Below are positions 34,691 to 47,010 of a stretch of 64,000 bases of DNA, piece after piece (the first letter of the stretch is position 1; each line of letters begins with the position of its first letter). Location: positions 116,024,869-116,088,868 of the forward strand of contig CM060843.1 of NCBI GenBank assembly GCA_030762175.1. The letters are read 5' to 3'. The translations under genes and the position numbers were made by a program. Origin of the DNA: Metallyticus violacea (taxonomy: Eukaryota > Arthropoda > Insecta > Mantodea > Metallyticidae). Below the pieces are notes generated by a model, which saw nothing but the letters and a program-made list of their open reading frames with translations, was not told where the DNA came from and ran no database searches.

Positions 34691-35341
34691 TATATCAGTC
34701 GGCTGATGTTCTCATCCAATTTCGCTTTTGCTCGTGGATGAGTATCCGAAGTAAACTTTCCGAGGAAAAAGTACACCTCAATGGAACTGCAGACTTTGTG
34801 TACCTATCGACGAAACTGCTATTATTGAAAAAGATCAAAATAGCTGAGGTATTGCTAGTAGCTACAAGCGACAATCATTAGATACTTTAAGGATTTCGAT
34901 TCAAAATAGGTAGCATTTGGTATGCTTTCGATAAACTGGTTCGTCAAGTGTTCATTTTGAACCCCAACGTCTACGATTCCCATTTCATATTTTTGGTACC
35001 CACCGCGGGGCTTCAACTTCGACAATTCCACATGAGATACCACTACAGTATTTCCAGACTTTGCTTTACCATCCAGGTGGTTTGCAGAATTTCGGTACGG
35101 CAGGACATCTTTGAGAAGGACGAAACGAGATCTAGCCGATCGAAGAAAAAGTGTCACCTGTTGCCAATGCTTCTTACATAAATATCAGCATGTAGAGTGG
35201 AATGTTGTTATCCCTTCGCCATTAGTACACACTAATCCATCATTATTATCTTTGAGCAAGAATAGTTTGTTTTCGGTGTGTGCCACATACGCTGTTAGAA
35301 TATCAGTAGCTACCTCCAGCTACATGAAAACGTGCCTGTGA
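34691..35341. other. Unannotated stretch between two mariner relics
   Basis: The minus frame 34855-35157 (100 codons) is protein-like and contains YQKYEMGIVDVG (34963-34998). This faintly recalls the YNKxMGGVDxxD signature of piggyBac transposases. I do not consider that established. The minus strand of 35300-35540 also has long overlapping frames without known motifs. Confidence 0.4.
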
Positions 35342-35610
35342 AGTGTAGCAGATGATGAAAGCTGGATTTGAGAGTATGACCCAAAAACCGAACGTCAGTC
35401 TGAGATTCGAATCTTTTTGGAAGAGAAAACTCTTGCAAAACTGAAGCATGCACGCAGCAATGATCGGCAAACGGTGATCTTTGATCCCAGCCCACGTTTC
35501 TCTGGAGTACTGAAAGATAAAATACTGTGCATACCTCATCGCACCGTATATCGTATCAGGCTTTTCACCATTATTTCCGCCAAGGTTGTCCGCGATTACG
35601 TTTTATAGAT
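35342..35610 (+). pseudogene. mariner transposase relic (DESW type)
   Basis: The plus strand reads ADDESWI, a stop, EYDPKTERQSEIRIF, and then AKLKHARSNDRQ. This corresponds to GDESWxxxYDPETxxQSxxW...RSNxKQM of one mariner lineage, including the first catalytic Asp. HRTVYRIRLFTIISAKVV near the end fits the RTVNxxWYxxxxLPxV segment. The second and third catalytic regions are absent. It lies head-on to the minus-strand mariner relic at 34040-34690 and belongs to a different lineage. Confidence 0.7.
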
Positions 35611-36742
35611 AATTCGCCCAGCCAGTATTTTATTGTTTACTGCCCCATACACATACAGTACAATGATAATACTTCACCAACAGTTTAAAATAAAAGCTCT
35701 TGTTATTTTTATAAATTAATTTAGTACACAATTTAAGTAATTGACAGTTCTCTCTTGGAAAAGCGAGAAAAGCAATGCACATAGAGTTGCAGCGTAAACT
35801 TTCTATTGCAAGAATTTTATCTCACACAGATGTAATAAAATGGATCTGCAATTGACCTACGCATTTCGTACATTATTTAAAGCACGAGGCCTTCGTACTG
35901 ACAATAATGAATCACCGATGCTTACAGTGTACATTATCAGTTTACGGCAATAAATCGCAGCATATGATTTAAGAATATTTTACCAATATTTTCCGATTGC
36001 AATTTATTACCATTTACCTGTCATCCATACTCATGGTATAACATTAATCATTGATGTTTCATGGTTAATTGACTCTGTTTCCTGGATTGATTCATAACAA
36101 GCGTAAAAACAAATAAATAAAAGTAGGCGAAATTTTGGTTACACGCAACTCGCTAAGAGCAAATGCATTATGAAGCTTATACGAGCAATATACTAGCACA
36201 AAGCTTGTAACGAAACATTAATTACAGCTAGAGACAGAGTGAAAACGAGAGAGGGAAAGGGTGATAGAAGATAAATGGCAAAAATTTCATTGTTTAAAGT
36301 GAAGGTAGGACACAGACTAAACTTTTCAAATACGGATTCGAACTACGACATGATTCATCTCATTTGAATCCGCATACCCTGCAGTCTTCGAAAATTATCT
36401 CATTACAGAGTTGTTACACCTAAGAGACGACTCGAAACATTGGAGCACTAGTAACGAGGTTTGAGTTGATCGCATTATTAAGGTTAATTTAAATATTTTT
36501 ATGTGATTATGTGATCCCAATGTCCATGTTAGCCCTGGCCGTGATCTCAAATCTGAGTTGGATTGCGGATGTGTGAAAATTTTGGAAATGCAGACATAGT
36601 CTAGTGACGTGTTGAGAAATAACATAATATCGTTCATTCAGCTTAATAAATAATATCAAAGTGAAGACTTCAATGTTAATTGAATGTTTTAAAATAATAT
36701 ATATACTATATTATATATACTATATTTACTATATATATTAAA
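35611..36742. other. Unannotated; AT-rich tandem patch at the right edge
   Basis: No gene is recognised. 36697-36739 consists of ATATATACTATAT-like iterations that abut the 36743 element. Confidence 0.5.
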
Positions 36743-37737
36743 CAGAGTGGACATGAATTCTGCGGACAAGAGGTTGTCAAGAATATTGGTGAGTGTTTTG
36801 ATAGAAGGAACCCATGGTCTCCGGTAACTCGTTACAGAGTTAATTTCATGTTGATGTGTTAGACAAGTAATGTCTCACGGATCTGACAGATGTAAATCAG
36901 TAAACTGTTTAATACTTTCTGGCATCTGTAATACTGTATCATGTGTACAGTAACAGATAACTTACAAAACAAATTATAATAGTACTGTACACAGTAATGC
37001 AACAACCTTCAGGCAAAACAAGTCTTCTCTGTTACTGTAAATGTACTTTACAACTGTTCGTTTCAACCGCTGTCGACCGCCATGATCACTAGGTTCAAGT
37101 TGTACATCGATGTGTCTGGAACTCCAGGAGATTGACGCACTTCGGCAGCAGCCGAGACAGTCCTATCAACAATGCCCATTGGAGTGTCGACTGGAGTCGT
37201 ATAAACTAGGCTATTCAGATAACACCAGAACAAGAAGACCATCGTGACCGAGCTGACCATGCAACGTGAGCCAGGTTTACGAGACTTTGGTCGACATTCC
37301 TGCTTGCTAGGAAGTATATCAATCTCCTGGGATGCCAGAGCGTGTACAACACGCCATAATGCGTTGCTGTATGGCTATCGACATTTCGAACAATGTGTAA
37401 GGAAATAGGTCTATACAATGCCGTTACAGAGGCAGCTCATTAGAACAATTATGTAATAAAAGTGTTTTGCCCGAGAATTGTTGCATTACTCGTGTACAGT
37501 AACATAATTTGTTTTGTAAGTGTTGGTTATCTGTTTCTGTATACATATGGCATAACAGTTGTCAATGCCAGGTAATGAATAGTTGATGATTTACACGTGT
37601 CAAAGTCCTGGGGACATTATATGTGTGACACACAACATCAAATTACTCGGTGACGAGCTAAGGGAAACCCACGAAACACTCGAAAATCTTTCTGAACAAT
37701 CTCTGAAAGTTCGTCGGTAGAGTTTATATCCATTCTG
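36743..37737 (-). mobile_element. IS630/Tc-like element with about 280-bp inverted repeats
   Basis: The two halves 36743-37020 and 37463-37737 are inverted copies over about 280 bp. Paired blocks include CAGAGTGGACATGAATTCTG with CAGAATGGATATAAACTCTA at the tips. Further in are ACAGATGTAAATCAG with ACACGTGTAAATCAT, and CTTACAAAACAAATTAT is identical in both arms. GTAATGCAACAA lies near the inner ends. The 440-bp centre holds a transposase C-terminus on the minus strand. Long terminal repeats of this kind occur in some Tc1-superfamily elements (Tc3 is an established example). Arm divergence of roughly 20-30% by eye indicates an old copy. The flanking TA duplication is not clear. Confidence 0.8.
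37063..37418 (-). pseudogene. IS630-like transposase C-terminal relic inside the long-TIR element
   Basis: The minus strand reads ARNV...VAWSARS (region before the third catalytic residue). In another frame it reads VFLFWCYLNSLVYTTPVDTP followed by MGIVDRTVSAAAEVRQSPGV. That matches the LDFFLWGYLKSLVYxTPV...LVxRIVxAAxxIRxxPGVF tail of one IS630-like subfamily. The final Asp of xLDFFLWG is not preserved. The N-terminal two thirds are missing, so the element is a deletion derivative. It is not related closely to family X, whose tail is different. Confidence 0.78.
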
Positions 37738-39568
37738 TATAAAAAGCAAACAGGCAAAAACATAAATATTACACGATAATTGCTTATAAATATAATTAAA
37801 TTTTTACAAGAATCGACGCTTTAAATGTAAATGTTAATGTAAATATATTACAAATATTTTAATAGCTTAAAATGAGTAAACCTACAGCCTGTAATTTTCC
37901 AATTCCGTACACATTTATGGTATTTAAGTTCAAAGAAAACTGGTGCGGATTTCTGTGATTTCAACTCCCCGAAGCTTGTGATACCCGACAGTGAAAATCA
38001 GATAGAACAGTTTTCTTCACAACTTCCATTATACTATCAGTTAATTTCTAAATTTAAATGCTTAAAGCAAGGAAGTTCGTGGTGACTTACCGTTAATTTA
38101 CTGCTTTGAAAATATTAATATTATTCCAGTGAGTAAACATTTAAAGACTGATGCATATGTCATCAATTCTTTACAATAGATTCATTTATAATAAAACACC
38201 CAGAATTAATTTGTTGATTTCTTCTCCGCAAATTATTTCTAGTTGGTCATGAAGCATTTTAACGATGGGCGTTTTTTTTTTTTTTTTCTAATTTCGTAAA
38301 TTTATGGTATAATTTGAAATATTACTGACACCATATACAATTTTGGCGTGTATTATTTGAAAAATCATACCCTCACTTACTACTCTTCATTTATGCTAAG
38401 TGACTGTTGTCTCTGATGTTTAACGTTGTCATATGCTCACTTTGGTAAAAAGAACTTGTTAACAATACGTTTATATATATAGGTAATTAACTTTAATTAT
38501 ATATCTTTTCCGAACGTTCAATATGTTATGTCACAGATACCAAGCGTTCGGGAATAGGCATGAACCAATTTCAAATCCGCACACAATCTTACCTTATAGT
38601 GCAAGATACTGGCATTCTTGTACTCGTTCGTTAAACAGACAGGTTTGTAGAAATTTCGTTGTAACTGACATGATTATGTTCGATCAACATGATGTTTCTA
38701 ATTTAACTTCAAACCTACATTACCAACCCCCTCCTGTGTGCTGTGGTATTTTTAGGAGTAATTTTGTTGGCGAACACTCATAAATTGCACAATTTTGGTT
38801 ATATTTTCTTTGTTAAAGCTTTAATTTTTGTTCGTGGTTTTCGTTTTGCAACCTTATTGTTGCCGTGCTATCGGAAGGAAACAGAGGCAGATAGCTACAT
38901 GACAAATGGGACAGTGATGAGTGCCAATGTCTCGGTTGTTCGTTTCCGATGTGTAATACTAAATCTACTTTTCCTCGACCGTCACAAACAGTCTCGGAAA
39001 ATCACTGAAAATCTCCAAATTTTGCGTGTGACACACGTTCTCTTTTCTGATCAATCGTAAGAAAAATCGGCAACCAGCTCGTCGATAGCATTTCTATTTG
39101 CAAATAATTGTGCAAAATACATATTGTTCGCATCACGTTTGATCCGAAAAAGCGAGCAGAAGGAAGCGGGTAGAGCTTGAAGTTAGCAGATTTTAGCCAA
39201 TTTCCCGAGTATTCTACTCATAAATTTTCATTAATCTATAGTCTGCACACTATCACTGTATTCCACTAACCCGTTATAGAAGGTGCTTAAAATGATATAC
39301 ATTTTCGACATCTTTTGATAAAATTTGCATTCATGCGCAAAAACTGTGTAATTCTTTTGTCTGCTCATATATTGTCTTTCCGTTCATCTACAGTGTGAGA
39401 GTTATTTCTATAGATTATTTTTTAGGGTTGAGTACAAATAGACAATAATCGCACGTGATAATCCGTTAGGAACGTGCGGGCCATAATGCTTTTGAAACAA
39501 TTCTATTTTAACACATTTTGCTTATTGCTTTGAAAAAATCATAGCAATACGAGCTAGGGCAGAAGCTG

Positions 39569-39605
<37 letters not shown>

Positions 39606-39609
39606 TTTG
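37738..39609. other. Unannotated A+T-rich stretch
   Basis: Includes (AT)n at 39572-39603 and a T run near 38273-38287. The + frames 38523-38783 and 38743-39060 have no recognised motif. Confidence 0.5.
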
Positions 39610-40290
39610 TTATCAATTAATTGTTAAAAATGTGGGAGTATTTGCGTATGAAACCTCTCCGAATTTAATATATATAGGACATATTATTCGATTTGATCTT
39701 GCAGCACCAATTTGTTCATCGTGCATAGGAATTTTATGCATTATTCATGCATTCTCTGTGATCCAGAATCTATTGTTCTGTGGACATACGTAATCATGTA
39801 AATGAAACCATGCATTGTCAGAGAAAATGAATGGATGTGAATCAACAATGCCGTCATGGTTGTTCTGTAAAACTCAATTGCAGAGATTTACTCTACTTTA
39901 GTAATCACACGGACGTAATTCTTGAACTTCAGTAATTCTATAAGGTTTCAATTTTTAAAATGTAGTAGTTGTATGGACTGAAGTTTTTCAAATGCTACTT
40001 CTTGTGCTACACACGAAAAGATTAATTTGGAAAACGTTCAAGTGATGCCCCAATGTCATTAAAATGTTCCTCTGTTAGAATACTACGTTTAGGCCTACGA
40101 ATGTTAGAGTTCAGCGATTTTCTTTACATCTATTGACAAGAGTTATAACTATAACTCTATTTGGAGGTCTAATACCAGGAAATTGTTTACAAATAGCCTA
40201 CACAATTTTCGGCATGAATCTGTTTTGATGTATCATACATAAACATTTGTTGTTGTAGAGAAAACTTCTCAGCCGGAATTTCAATTGTCT
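39610..40290 (-). pseudogene. IS630-like (DUF4817-type) transposase, N-terminal two thirds
   Basis: Minus-strand relic read through several frames from about 40290. An AEKFSLQQQMFMYDT start region is followed by the helix-turn-helix KQFPGIRPPNRVIVITLVNR (about 40150-40210). Next come RRPKRSILTEEHFNDIGASL (about 40060-40115) and a weakly kept linker. The first catalytic Asp then appears in FIFSDNAWFHLHDYV (about 39795-39840), followed by CPQNNRFWITENA, IMHKIPMHDEQIG and RIICPIYI (about 39680-39700), equivalent to the RRIIGPIFF block. The sequence ends before the second and third catalytic regions. It has many stops but excellent motif order. Confidence 0.8.
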
Positions 40291-40474
40291 AAATAACTAA
40301 TTTAATACACACATAGCACAAGCAATTTAAAACATAATTAGAAAGAAGTATACAATCAACACGTCTTCTAACACTTCAAACTCTACAAAGCAACAATCGA
40401 AAGCAACGAGTGTTCTATTGCCAAAACCTCAATCTGTAGTAAGCATAGACCAGAAACGCATGGGCACGCGCAGC

Positions 40475-40860
40475 ACTGAAGGAAAATTACGCATCTAGAA
40501 TGCCGTTGGTTACTTCGCGCTCTACCGGCATCCTGCTGCCCACTTTCTCGGAACAAGCATGACTCGAACTCTCGGTCTCCCGATCTTCAGAAATACACAC
40601 AGCCTCAGCAATCTCCTCTACCTTGAGTGTCCGGCCGCTTAACACACTGTCGTGTCACATTTTGGGACTCGTTACCCTGGAACGGGTTGCATCGTTTGTG
40701 CTCGTTAGGGCATATCTAAACTCATCAAATCACTTATGCATCACTGTTACCATTACTGCAGATTTATCGCAATGTTTCTTCAGCTTTGCCACAGTTTCTG
40801 CGGGTGTTGCTTTATTAATGCAGGACAACTATGTTTTTGCAATTAGAGGTTAGTTTAAAA
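40475..40860 (-). pseudogene. mariner transposase N-terminal relic
   Basis: The minus strand reads TPAETVAKLKKHCDKS (first helix-turn-helix, about 40770-40820), a stop, FDEFRYALTSTND, and then LSGRTLKVEEIAEAVCISED (second helix-turn-helix, about 40585-40645). This fits the paired-like DNA-binding half of mariner (KTPAETxxxLKxxYGDxxxS...RRLKVxEIAEAVGIS). After that the sequence is no longer readable and no catalytic motif follows. It is separated by under 200 bp from the IS630-like relic on the same strand. Confidence 0.68.
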
Positions 40861-43800
40861 ATTTATGGGAAAAAAAATGGCTTTCCCATAGACCAAACCT
40901 CACAACTATTTATAATTATATATTTCATCCTTTTACCCTCACCGTTTTGTTAAGATAACATTGAAAATAATTTAGTGCCACCATCTTTTGAAATTGATAC
41001 AGCTCTCGTATGTATAGCACACGTCAGTTTTCTCTCAATATTTATATGTACTTTTATGAATTAAAATTTATAAACCTTATCAAAATTGATTTTATTGTAT
41101 CAATATTTTACCCCGTATCTTGTGGAAATAAAAGGTTCGAAGCCAGTTTCTTCTTCTTTTTAAGTCCGAACCTGTTTCCATCATTAAAGAATTTTCCGTG
41201 TTCAACTCATATTTCTCTTTTCTAGAACACGTTTCTCCCTAGAAGCCATAGAATATTGGCAGCCAGCGCTTGGAAATCTACTGCTTCTTTCTTCCGTAGC
41301 TAAAATCGTTCGTGACGAAAAGAGTAGCAAACTACCTTTTCTTCAAACGGAATGCAACAATTTATTTCTGGAAGCCTTGTAATTGGAAAATAATGTCAAT
41401 TTCCCAGTAGTTTTCGCAAGGACACGTAAGGTGTTACAAGTTGCAACACAAAAACAAAATCGTGCTACTATAGTAAAGTAATTTAACATCTACAAATGGT
41501 ATTAAAATCGAAAAGAAGTAAGTTTTGTAACGCAACTTCAATTAATCTTCATTTATTTATTATTTTTGATAACTTTATAGATTATCAAATGCATTTCTTT
41601 CTGTAAGCGTTCATCTTCATCATCCAGCTGTCAGGTTCCTTTGAAAGGTAAATGGAATGAACAAAATGACTAAACAAATGAAATTGGAGTGTTAAAAATT
41701 ACCTGACATTCATTTTTCAGTGAAGAGGAAAAGACGGAAAGAAAAAGAATTACAGAGGCAATTAGTCCGACCGCAGATCCAGTTGCCAAACAGACGCTAC
41801 TATCTGAGACACGGTGTACTTATGAGTTATCTAAGAAGAGTGTTCTAACTACTTCCGTACTAGAAATTAGGGTACTTCGATATGTTGGTTTCTCTTTGAT
41901 AGACACTGCAGCTTGTAGGAATGCTAACTGAAGGCACAAATACAGAAACAATTATGATATACGACATTGTTAATGACCATAAATTAAATAAAATATCACC
42001 AATTATGACTCTGGATAAGTAGATAGAACCCCTCCCCTCCCTTCTAACTTGATATCATCAATAACGCGCGTGTTTTGGCAGTAGCACTGGACTCAATAAA
42101 AGAATGACTTTCTTTGGCAGTAGTCAAACGTATAATAGACAAGAAATACTTGAGTAGCCGTTAGTTTTCCAACATAAAAACAAAATGTATACACGACCAC
42201 AGACCTATTTACAGTTCATAAACATAATATATTGTAATATTATACATAAGTATATGCATTATGAAAATTGTTCCAAGAGCTAATAATAAAACGAGGATCG
42301 AATACATTAATAAGAGCCACAGAAAACTGGTACATAAAGCATACAATAAGAAAGTATAAGAGTAAGTAGTATAATTCATGGGGTGATAATATTTATGAAC
42401 GGAATAAAATTGTCTAATCATTTTGGCAGTTTATACTTTGCTACGGCGAAAATAATTCCTTTGCTATCTGCCATATCCTGTAATGTGTTAATGCATCAAA
42501 ATTAATATTTCCGTTTGCATCAATAGAAATACCAACAGATATGGAACAAATACAATTTTTTCTATCCTTTCATAACTCCAAACATTATGACGTCAATGCA
42601 TTTGAAAGATTTTATGTGTAATTTGGGTTCGGAAAATTAGATTTGGCATCACTGAACTTGTTATTAAATTGTTCTTGGATCACTTTTGTTTTATGTATTT
42701 CTGTTTGCTATATTTTTATTAAATCATTTTGGTAGTAAACTTTCCAATTTGTCTTTATACCATGTTAATAGTAAGGAATAAAAGTAAGAAATTATCAAAG
42801 AGGTGAAACTGAAAATATTGAATTTCTGTTGTATGCACAAGTGAAAGTTTAATGTAGGATAAACTCGCAATCACGCACTTAATATAATGCTGCTCATAAG
42901 CCAGATAATGTTTCTAGTTGATGAGTCGTGACAAAGAGATCCGCTATACCGTATTAAGCAGTACTGACATACGCTTTTTGTTCCCCTTATTACACTTTAT
43001 CACCAGCTTTCTTCACACCCCTGGGTTCCCTTCTTTTGGAACCGGAACTCTGAGCTCGTTAATATTAATTATATATTGTAATTACTGCTAAGGTTAATAT
43101 TTTGTGTATGTGAATGTCTGATCAGATAGGAATGTTCTGTGCATATCGGAGCAAAGTGGAAGTAATGTATTCATTTTTCAAGTTCTACTATTGTGAGGGC
43201 TGAAAGACACCTGTATAAAAGTCTTTTTGCAAGAGATATTTATTACATTTAAGGAAAGGTTTGTCGGCTAATGATCTGGGGGAAGTACCTAGTGGACAGA
43301 TAGGCTATAAATTGTTACCTTTCACCGGTGTGAATACTTTGGGGCGAACATTGCCGACATACTGTAAAAGTGTCATTTCTACTTTCAGGGTAATAGCTAA
43401 TAATCGTTTGTCTAACGGAACAAGGGAGACAAATGGAGGTGCGCCACACACAGGAAATACAGATTTCTGAGAATGCATCGAAGACGACAGATATGAAATA
43501 ATATAGGACACATTAAAGTGCTTCACCGCCAAAATAACATTTTCCCAGGAACTAGAGATAGCAAACAGATGGGTAAAAACGTGCGTTATCTATGTGAACA
43601 TTGACATTTTGTCGATCTAAAAGTAACTAAGGCAGTAAAAAGCAATTACTATATAAGTCCAGCATGAAAGGTGAAAGCCAAAATTTATAACCGAAGCTTT
43701 TTCTGGGAAAGAACGGACCGGAAAATTTGTAGGAGTGTGGGAAAGAAATAAGAATAACCAATGAACACCGTTCTAAATCGTACAAATCAGAGCCAGTGTA

Positions 43801-45255
43801 CGTGAATGATATTAGGTGATATCCGATAGAATTCACTCTGTTTTCAGAATAATACAGAGTTAAAAAATTCGCGTAAGGAGGGGCTTAGGAATAAAAAATC
43901 AAATGTTAGGGTGTTCAGGGAGCAGTAGTGAAGTTAAGTAACAAGAAGTTAGAACTCAAAGTGAGGCAGTAAGAAAACAGGGAGCTACAAGTAAAAAAGT
44001 AAGAATTCGAAGTCAGGCAGTAAGAGGGTTCAAGAGTGGTCTGATAGGAGCTGGAAAAAGTGATAGCTAGAACTGAGGTTTCCGTGGACAATCCGACCTA
44101 AAATGGGAAAATATGGCATAAGGAATAAATACTGAGATACAGAAATTGTCGTGTGTCCTCTGTGGCTAGTGTTCGAAACCTTCTTGTCATGTTGACTCCC
44201 CCAAGTCACAAAACATCCAGTGAATACGATCCTGTGAATTTATTACCCACAATATCAACACAATCCCCCTCTCAAAGTCGAGGCTTCAAGAACTTCAATA
44301 ACCTCGAGAGCTTCCAGAACATCTGCCGTACACACCAAGCACGGCACCCGCTCCAACACAACATTGCTTCAAATCCTTCATAGTACCACACAACTCGCAT
44401 ATGTACGCATGAGTAGTTTTCAATGTAGATTTTCAGACTTTGTATTTTATTATATTGAAATGTTGTTTTCTTGTTATCTTCGTAGTTCAATTAGAACGAA
44501 GAAAATGCAGTTATCACCTACACATTTTAACATAGGAGCGTCAAGATAGGTTTGTATATAGAAGAGTATCAAAAAATGCCAGTTCTATAGTCAAAGTGCG
44601 TTTTATTGAAAGATTTAGGGAAAATAAAAAGCAGTTTAACAGGAAATGGACAACTTTGTATAATAGCAGCATTTAATCTACAACCATTGGACACTAACTC
44701 TCCAAAGCTGTAGCAAGAAGCAAGTTTTGCGACACGACCTGTACTGTGGTGCTATTTTGAAAGGGAATTTAAGTCTGAAAAATAGTTGTAATTCTCAACC
44801 CTATACATTATCCCAGCTTCAGTTAATCCGATTCCCTTGCTCGTGCACTTTAAAGTCATAGCTGAGTGGAATCTCAACTTGATATTGGAATATACGGATA
44901 TGTCGACATGCTACAATCTAGACCATTTACTCCACACTGTGCCGGCTGTCTCTGCGCCGCTAACGGTAATTTATTACCCTGTTCCTTGTTGGACGACAGC
45001 AGGTGAATGATTCATGTGTATCTCATGTTTGTCGCAATGCCAGAATTCTCATTCTCTTATTTCATACAGTATGGTTTCCAGTAACGTACTAAAGTTCATA
45101 ATATCATGAAATTGTTTTCGGCACACTCAACAAAGGTGAATAAAAATATTAGGTGATTTTTGTTAAACAGCATAAAGGTTTACACCAGTGTGGTTCAATG
45201 TTTTTTCAGTAACAGACCATCTTTTTTCCAATAATGCATCCAGAGCAACCAATGG
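40861..45255. other. Unannotated stretch
   Basis: About 4.4 kb without a recognised gene. 43940-44035 has a degenerate pair of about 29 bp (AACTCAAAGTGAGGCAGTAAGA against AATTCGAAGTCAGGCAGTAAGA, about 48 bp apart). The frames at 43261-43470 (+), 43627-43836 (-) and 44153-44383 (+) have no known motif. The 70-codon hydrophobic minus frame at 42209-42421 is an A+T effect. Confidence 0.45.

Positions 45256-45324
<69 letters not shown>
45256..45324 (+). repeat. (ATT)n microsatellite
   Basis: 69 bases of uninterrupted ATT triplets, the longest simple repeat in the window. It yields a poly-Tyr run in one frame. Confidence 0.95.
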
Positions 45325-46640
45325 GTGCTGAAAATATTACTGCAGTCCTCCAAATACAACCATTAAGTCGTAATATATTAACTGTATATATTTTTTCGAA
45401 ATACTTGAACTCATTAATACAATATGAACCAACGTTAATGTTTACCTCTGCTAACTCGAAACTGGATCGTGCTACAGGACTAAAGACGCATGAAAGCTAG
45501 GAAATAGCTGTAATCTAGTCCAATTAAGAACTGCAAAGTTTTCCCTCCTTCTAAGGTTCAAATTGTGTTAAAGTGGCCTTGCTCTGGGCTTATTAGTTGT
45601 TGAATTCAAAGCTCCGCAGTTTTCTTAGACTCAGAGACAATGCAGCCAGAAGGGACGAAGCTACAGATTTCATTTCAGTCTAGCCTTTCTGTTTCTCGTT
45701 CACTCATTCAACCTATTTCGTAGGTACTAAATTGACTGTACATTCATTTATTAAGTTTTGAGACAGTACCCATTTGCCCACCAGAGAAAAGAGCACCGAA
45801 AGTCACCTATAGGACCACACGGTCTATGCTATTGTCCATTTGGTTTTCCGTTGCCTGTTTCTAAGAAGAGGTTTTCCCTTTAACTTTTAATAGCCTTTAA
45901 ACTGAAAATTACAAAATCTGCTATTGCTGATGCTGAAAATGTTCCAAGCTGACTGATTGACTTCCACGCGTCAACAGTAGCAGAAAGAAAACGTGTAACC
46001 CATAACTTAGTCACACCTTATAGTGCACTAGTGAAACATCATGACAATACTTGACGCTGTAGGTAGTTTGGTACATTTAGAACAAAACTTAAGAAAACAA
46101 TGTTACGTGGTCTGTGCTGAAATTTGAGTTCTGGTCTCTTGTTAAAAGGAGACTAACCTCACAATTTGAAGCCACCGCAATCGTATCTAACATTAGAACT
46201 TAAAAGAAAGCAGGGGACAACACTATTGTCAAAATGTTAATACAGATATTATATACAGATATAATAATTTGGGGGCGTTGTTGTTCTCGGCATGTCTTCT
46301 AGAGAAACGGCAAAGCTGTTCAACACACTCAGCATCATTAGTACACAATCTGTAGAAGGACGAATATCAAGCTGTAGGAGTGATGGTATGTATTTTGACT
46401 ACCCTAAAGTGATATTAGTCGTCGGGAGAAAAGACTGTCATCATCGGAAGAAGGTCGAGTCAAACTCCCGACGGCCGAACACTGCAGTTGCAGCTACAAT
46501 GGTAGCGAAAACGGGCGGATATTATAGTTTGTAATACCAATATAATTATCCTCCAATTAGAAAATGTAAATGTTTTTGTTAAATAGGTCCCTCGCTATTT
46601 AATAATTGCTTGCTGTTGCATATTATTCTTGTTTAGCATT
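45325..46640. other. Unannotated stretch
   Basis: No recognised feature. The DNA-binding half of the mariner relic beginning at 46641 should lie at the end of this stretch but is not readable. The + frame 46292-46534 shows no mariner motif. Confidence 0.4.
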
Positions 46641-47010
46641 GCAATAGAAGACGAAACTTGGATACATTACTTTGAGTCTGAGACCAAAAGGCTATAAAAC
46701 TTCTTGGAAGTAAAGCTTAAAACAGAAGCTGTTACAGCCATAGCCTCATTCTTCTGGAATATTGGAGAAATATTTTAATTCGTAATTTGCTTCATCGTGA
46801 AGTGGTAATGACGATATGTCAAAGAAGCATCTTCGGCTATCCGTCTTCCCGATGGTGTGATTAAATGTCTTCTTCACGATAGCGCACAAGAACAGATCAT
46901 TAAATTATGATGGACTTTCATACCTCAGTAATCCTACAGTCTGGATCTCGCACATTCTGATTTCTATCTCTTAGGTCTATAAAAAATGCAACCCGCATGA
47001 CAAGATCAAG
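46641..47010 (+). pseudogene. mariner transposase relic (catalytic half)
   Basis: The plus strand reads EDETWIHYFESETKRL (GDETWIHHFEPETKRQ in the family, first Asp kept, Gly lost). After a stop it reads LKTEAVTAIASFFWNIGEIF (FKTxxSAGKxMASVFWDxxGIL). The second region follows, VIKCLLHDSAQEQ (LLHDNA, Asp kept), then after a frame change SYSLDLAHSDFYLLGL (YSPDLAPSDYHLFG, third Asp kept). Only one of the motif blocks is more than slightly altered, but stops and shifts abolish coding. It belongs to a DETW lineage different from the mariner at 29898 (DENM) and the relic at 35342 (DESW). Confidence 0.82.

Noticed and set aside
36325..36385. GGATTCGAACTACG, a possible minus-strand B box of another SINE
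   Set aside because: No convincing A box and no body matching SINE-1, SINE-2 or another copy in the window.
42209..42421. Hydrophobic 70-codon minus frame that looks like a membrane peptide
   Set aside because: Hydrophobicity follows from A+T-rich codons (Phe, Leu, Ile, Tyr). No signal or family pattern supports a gene.
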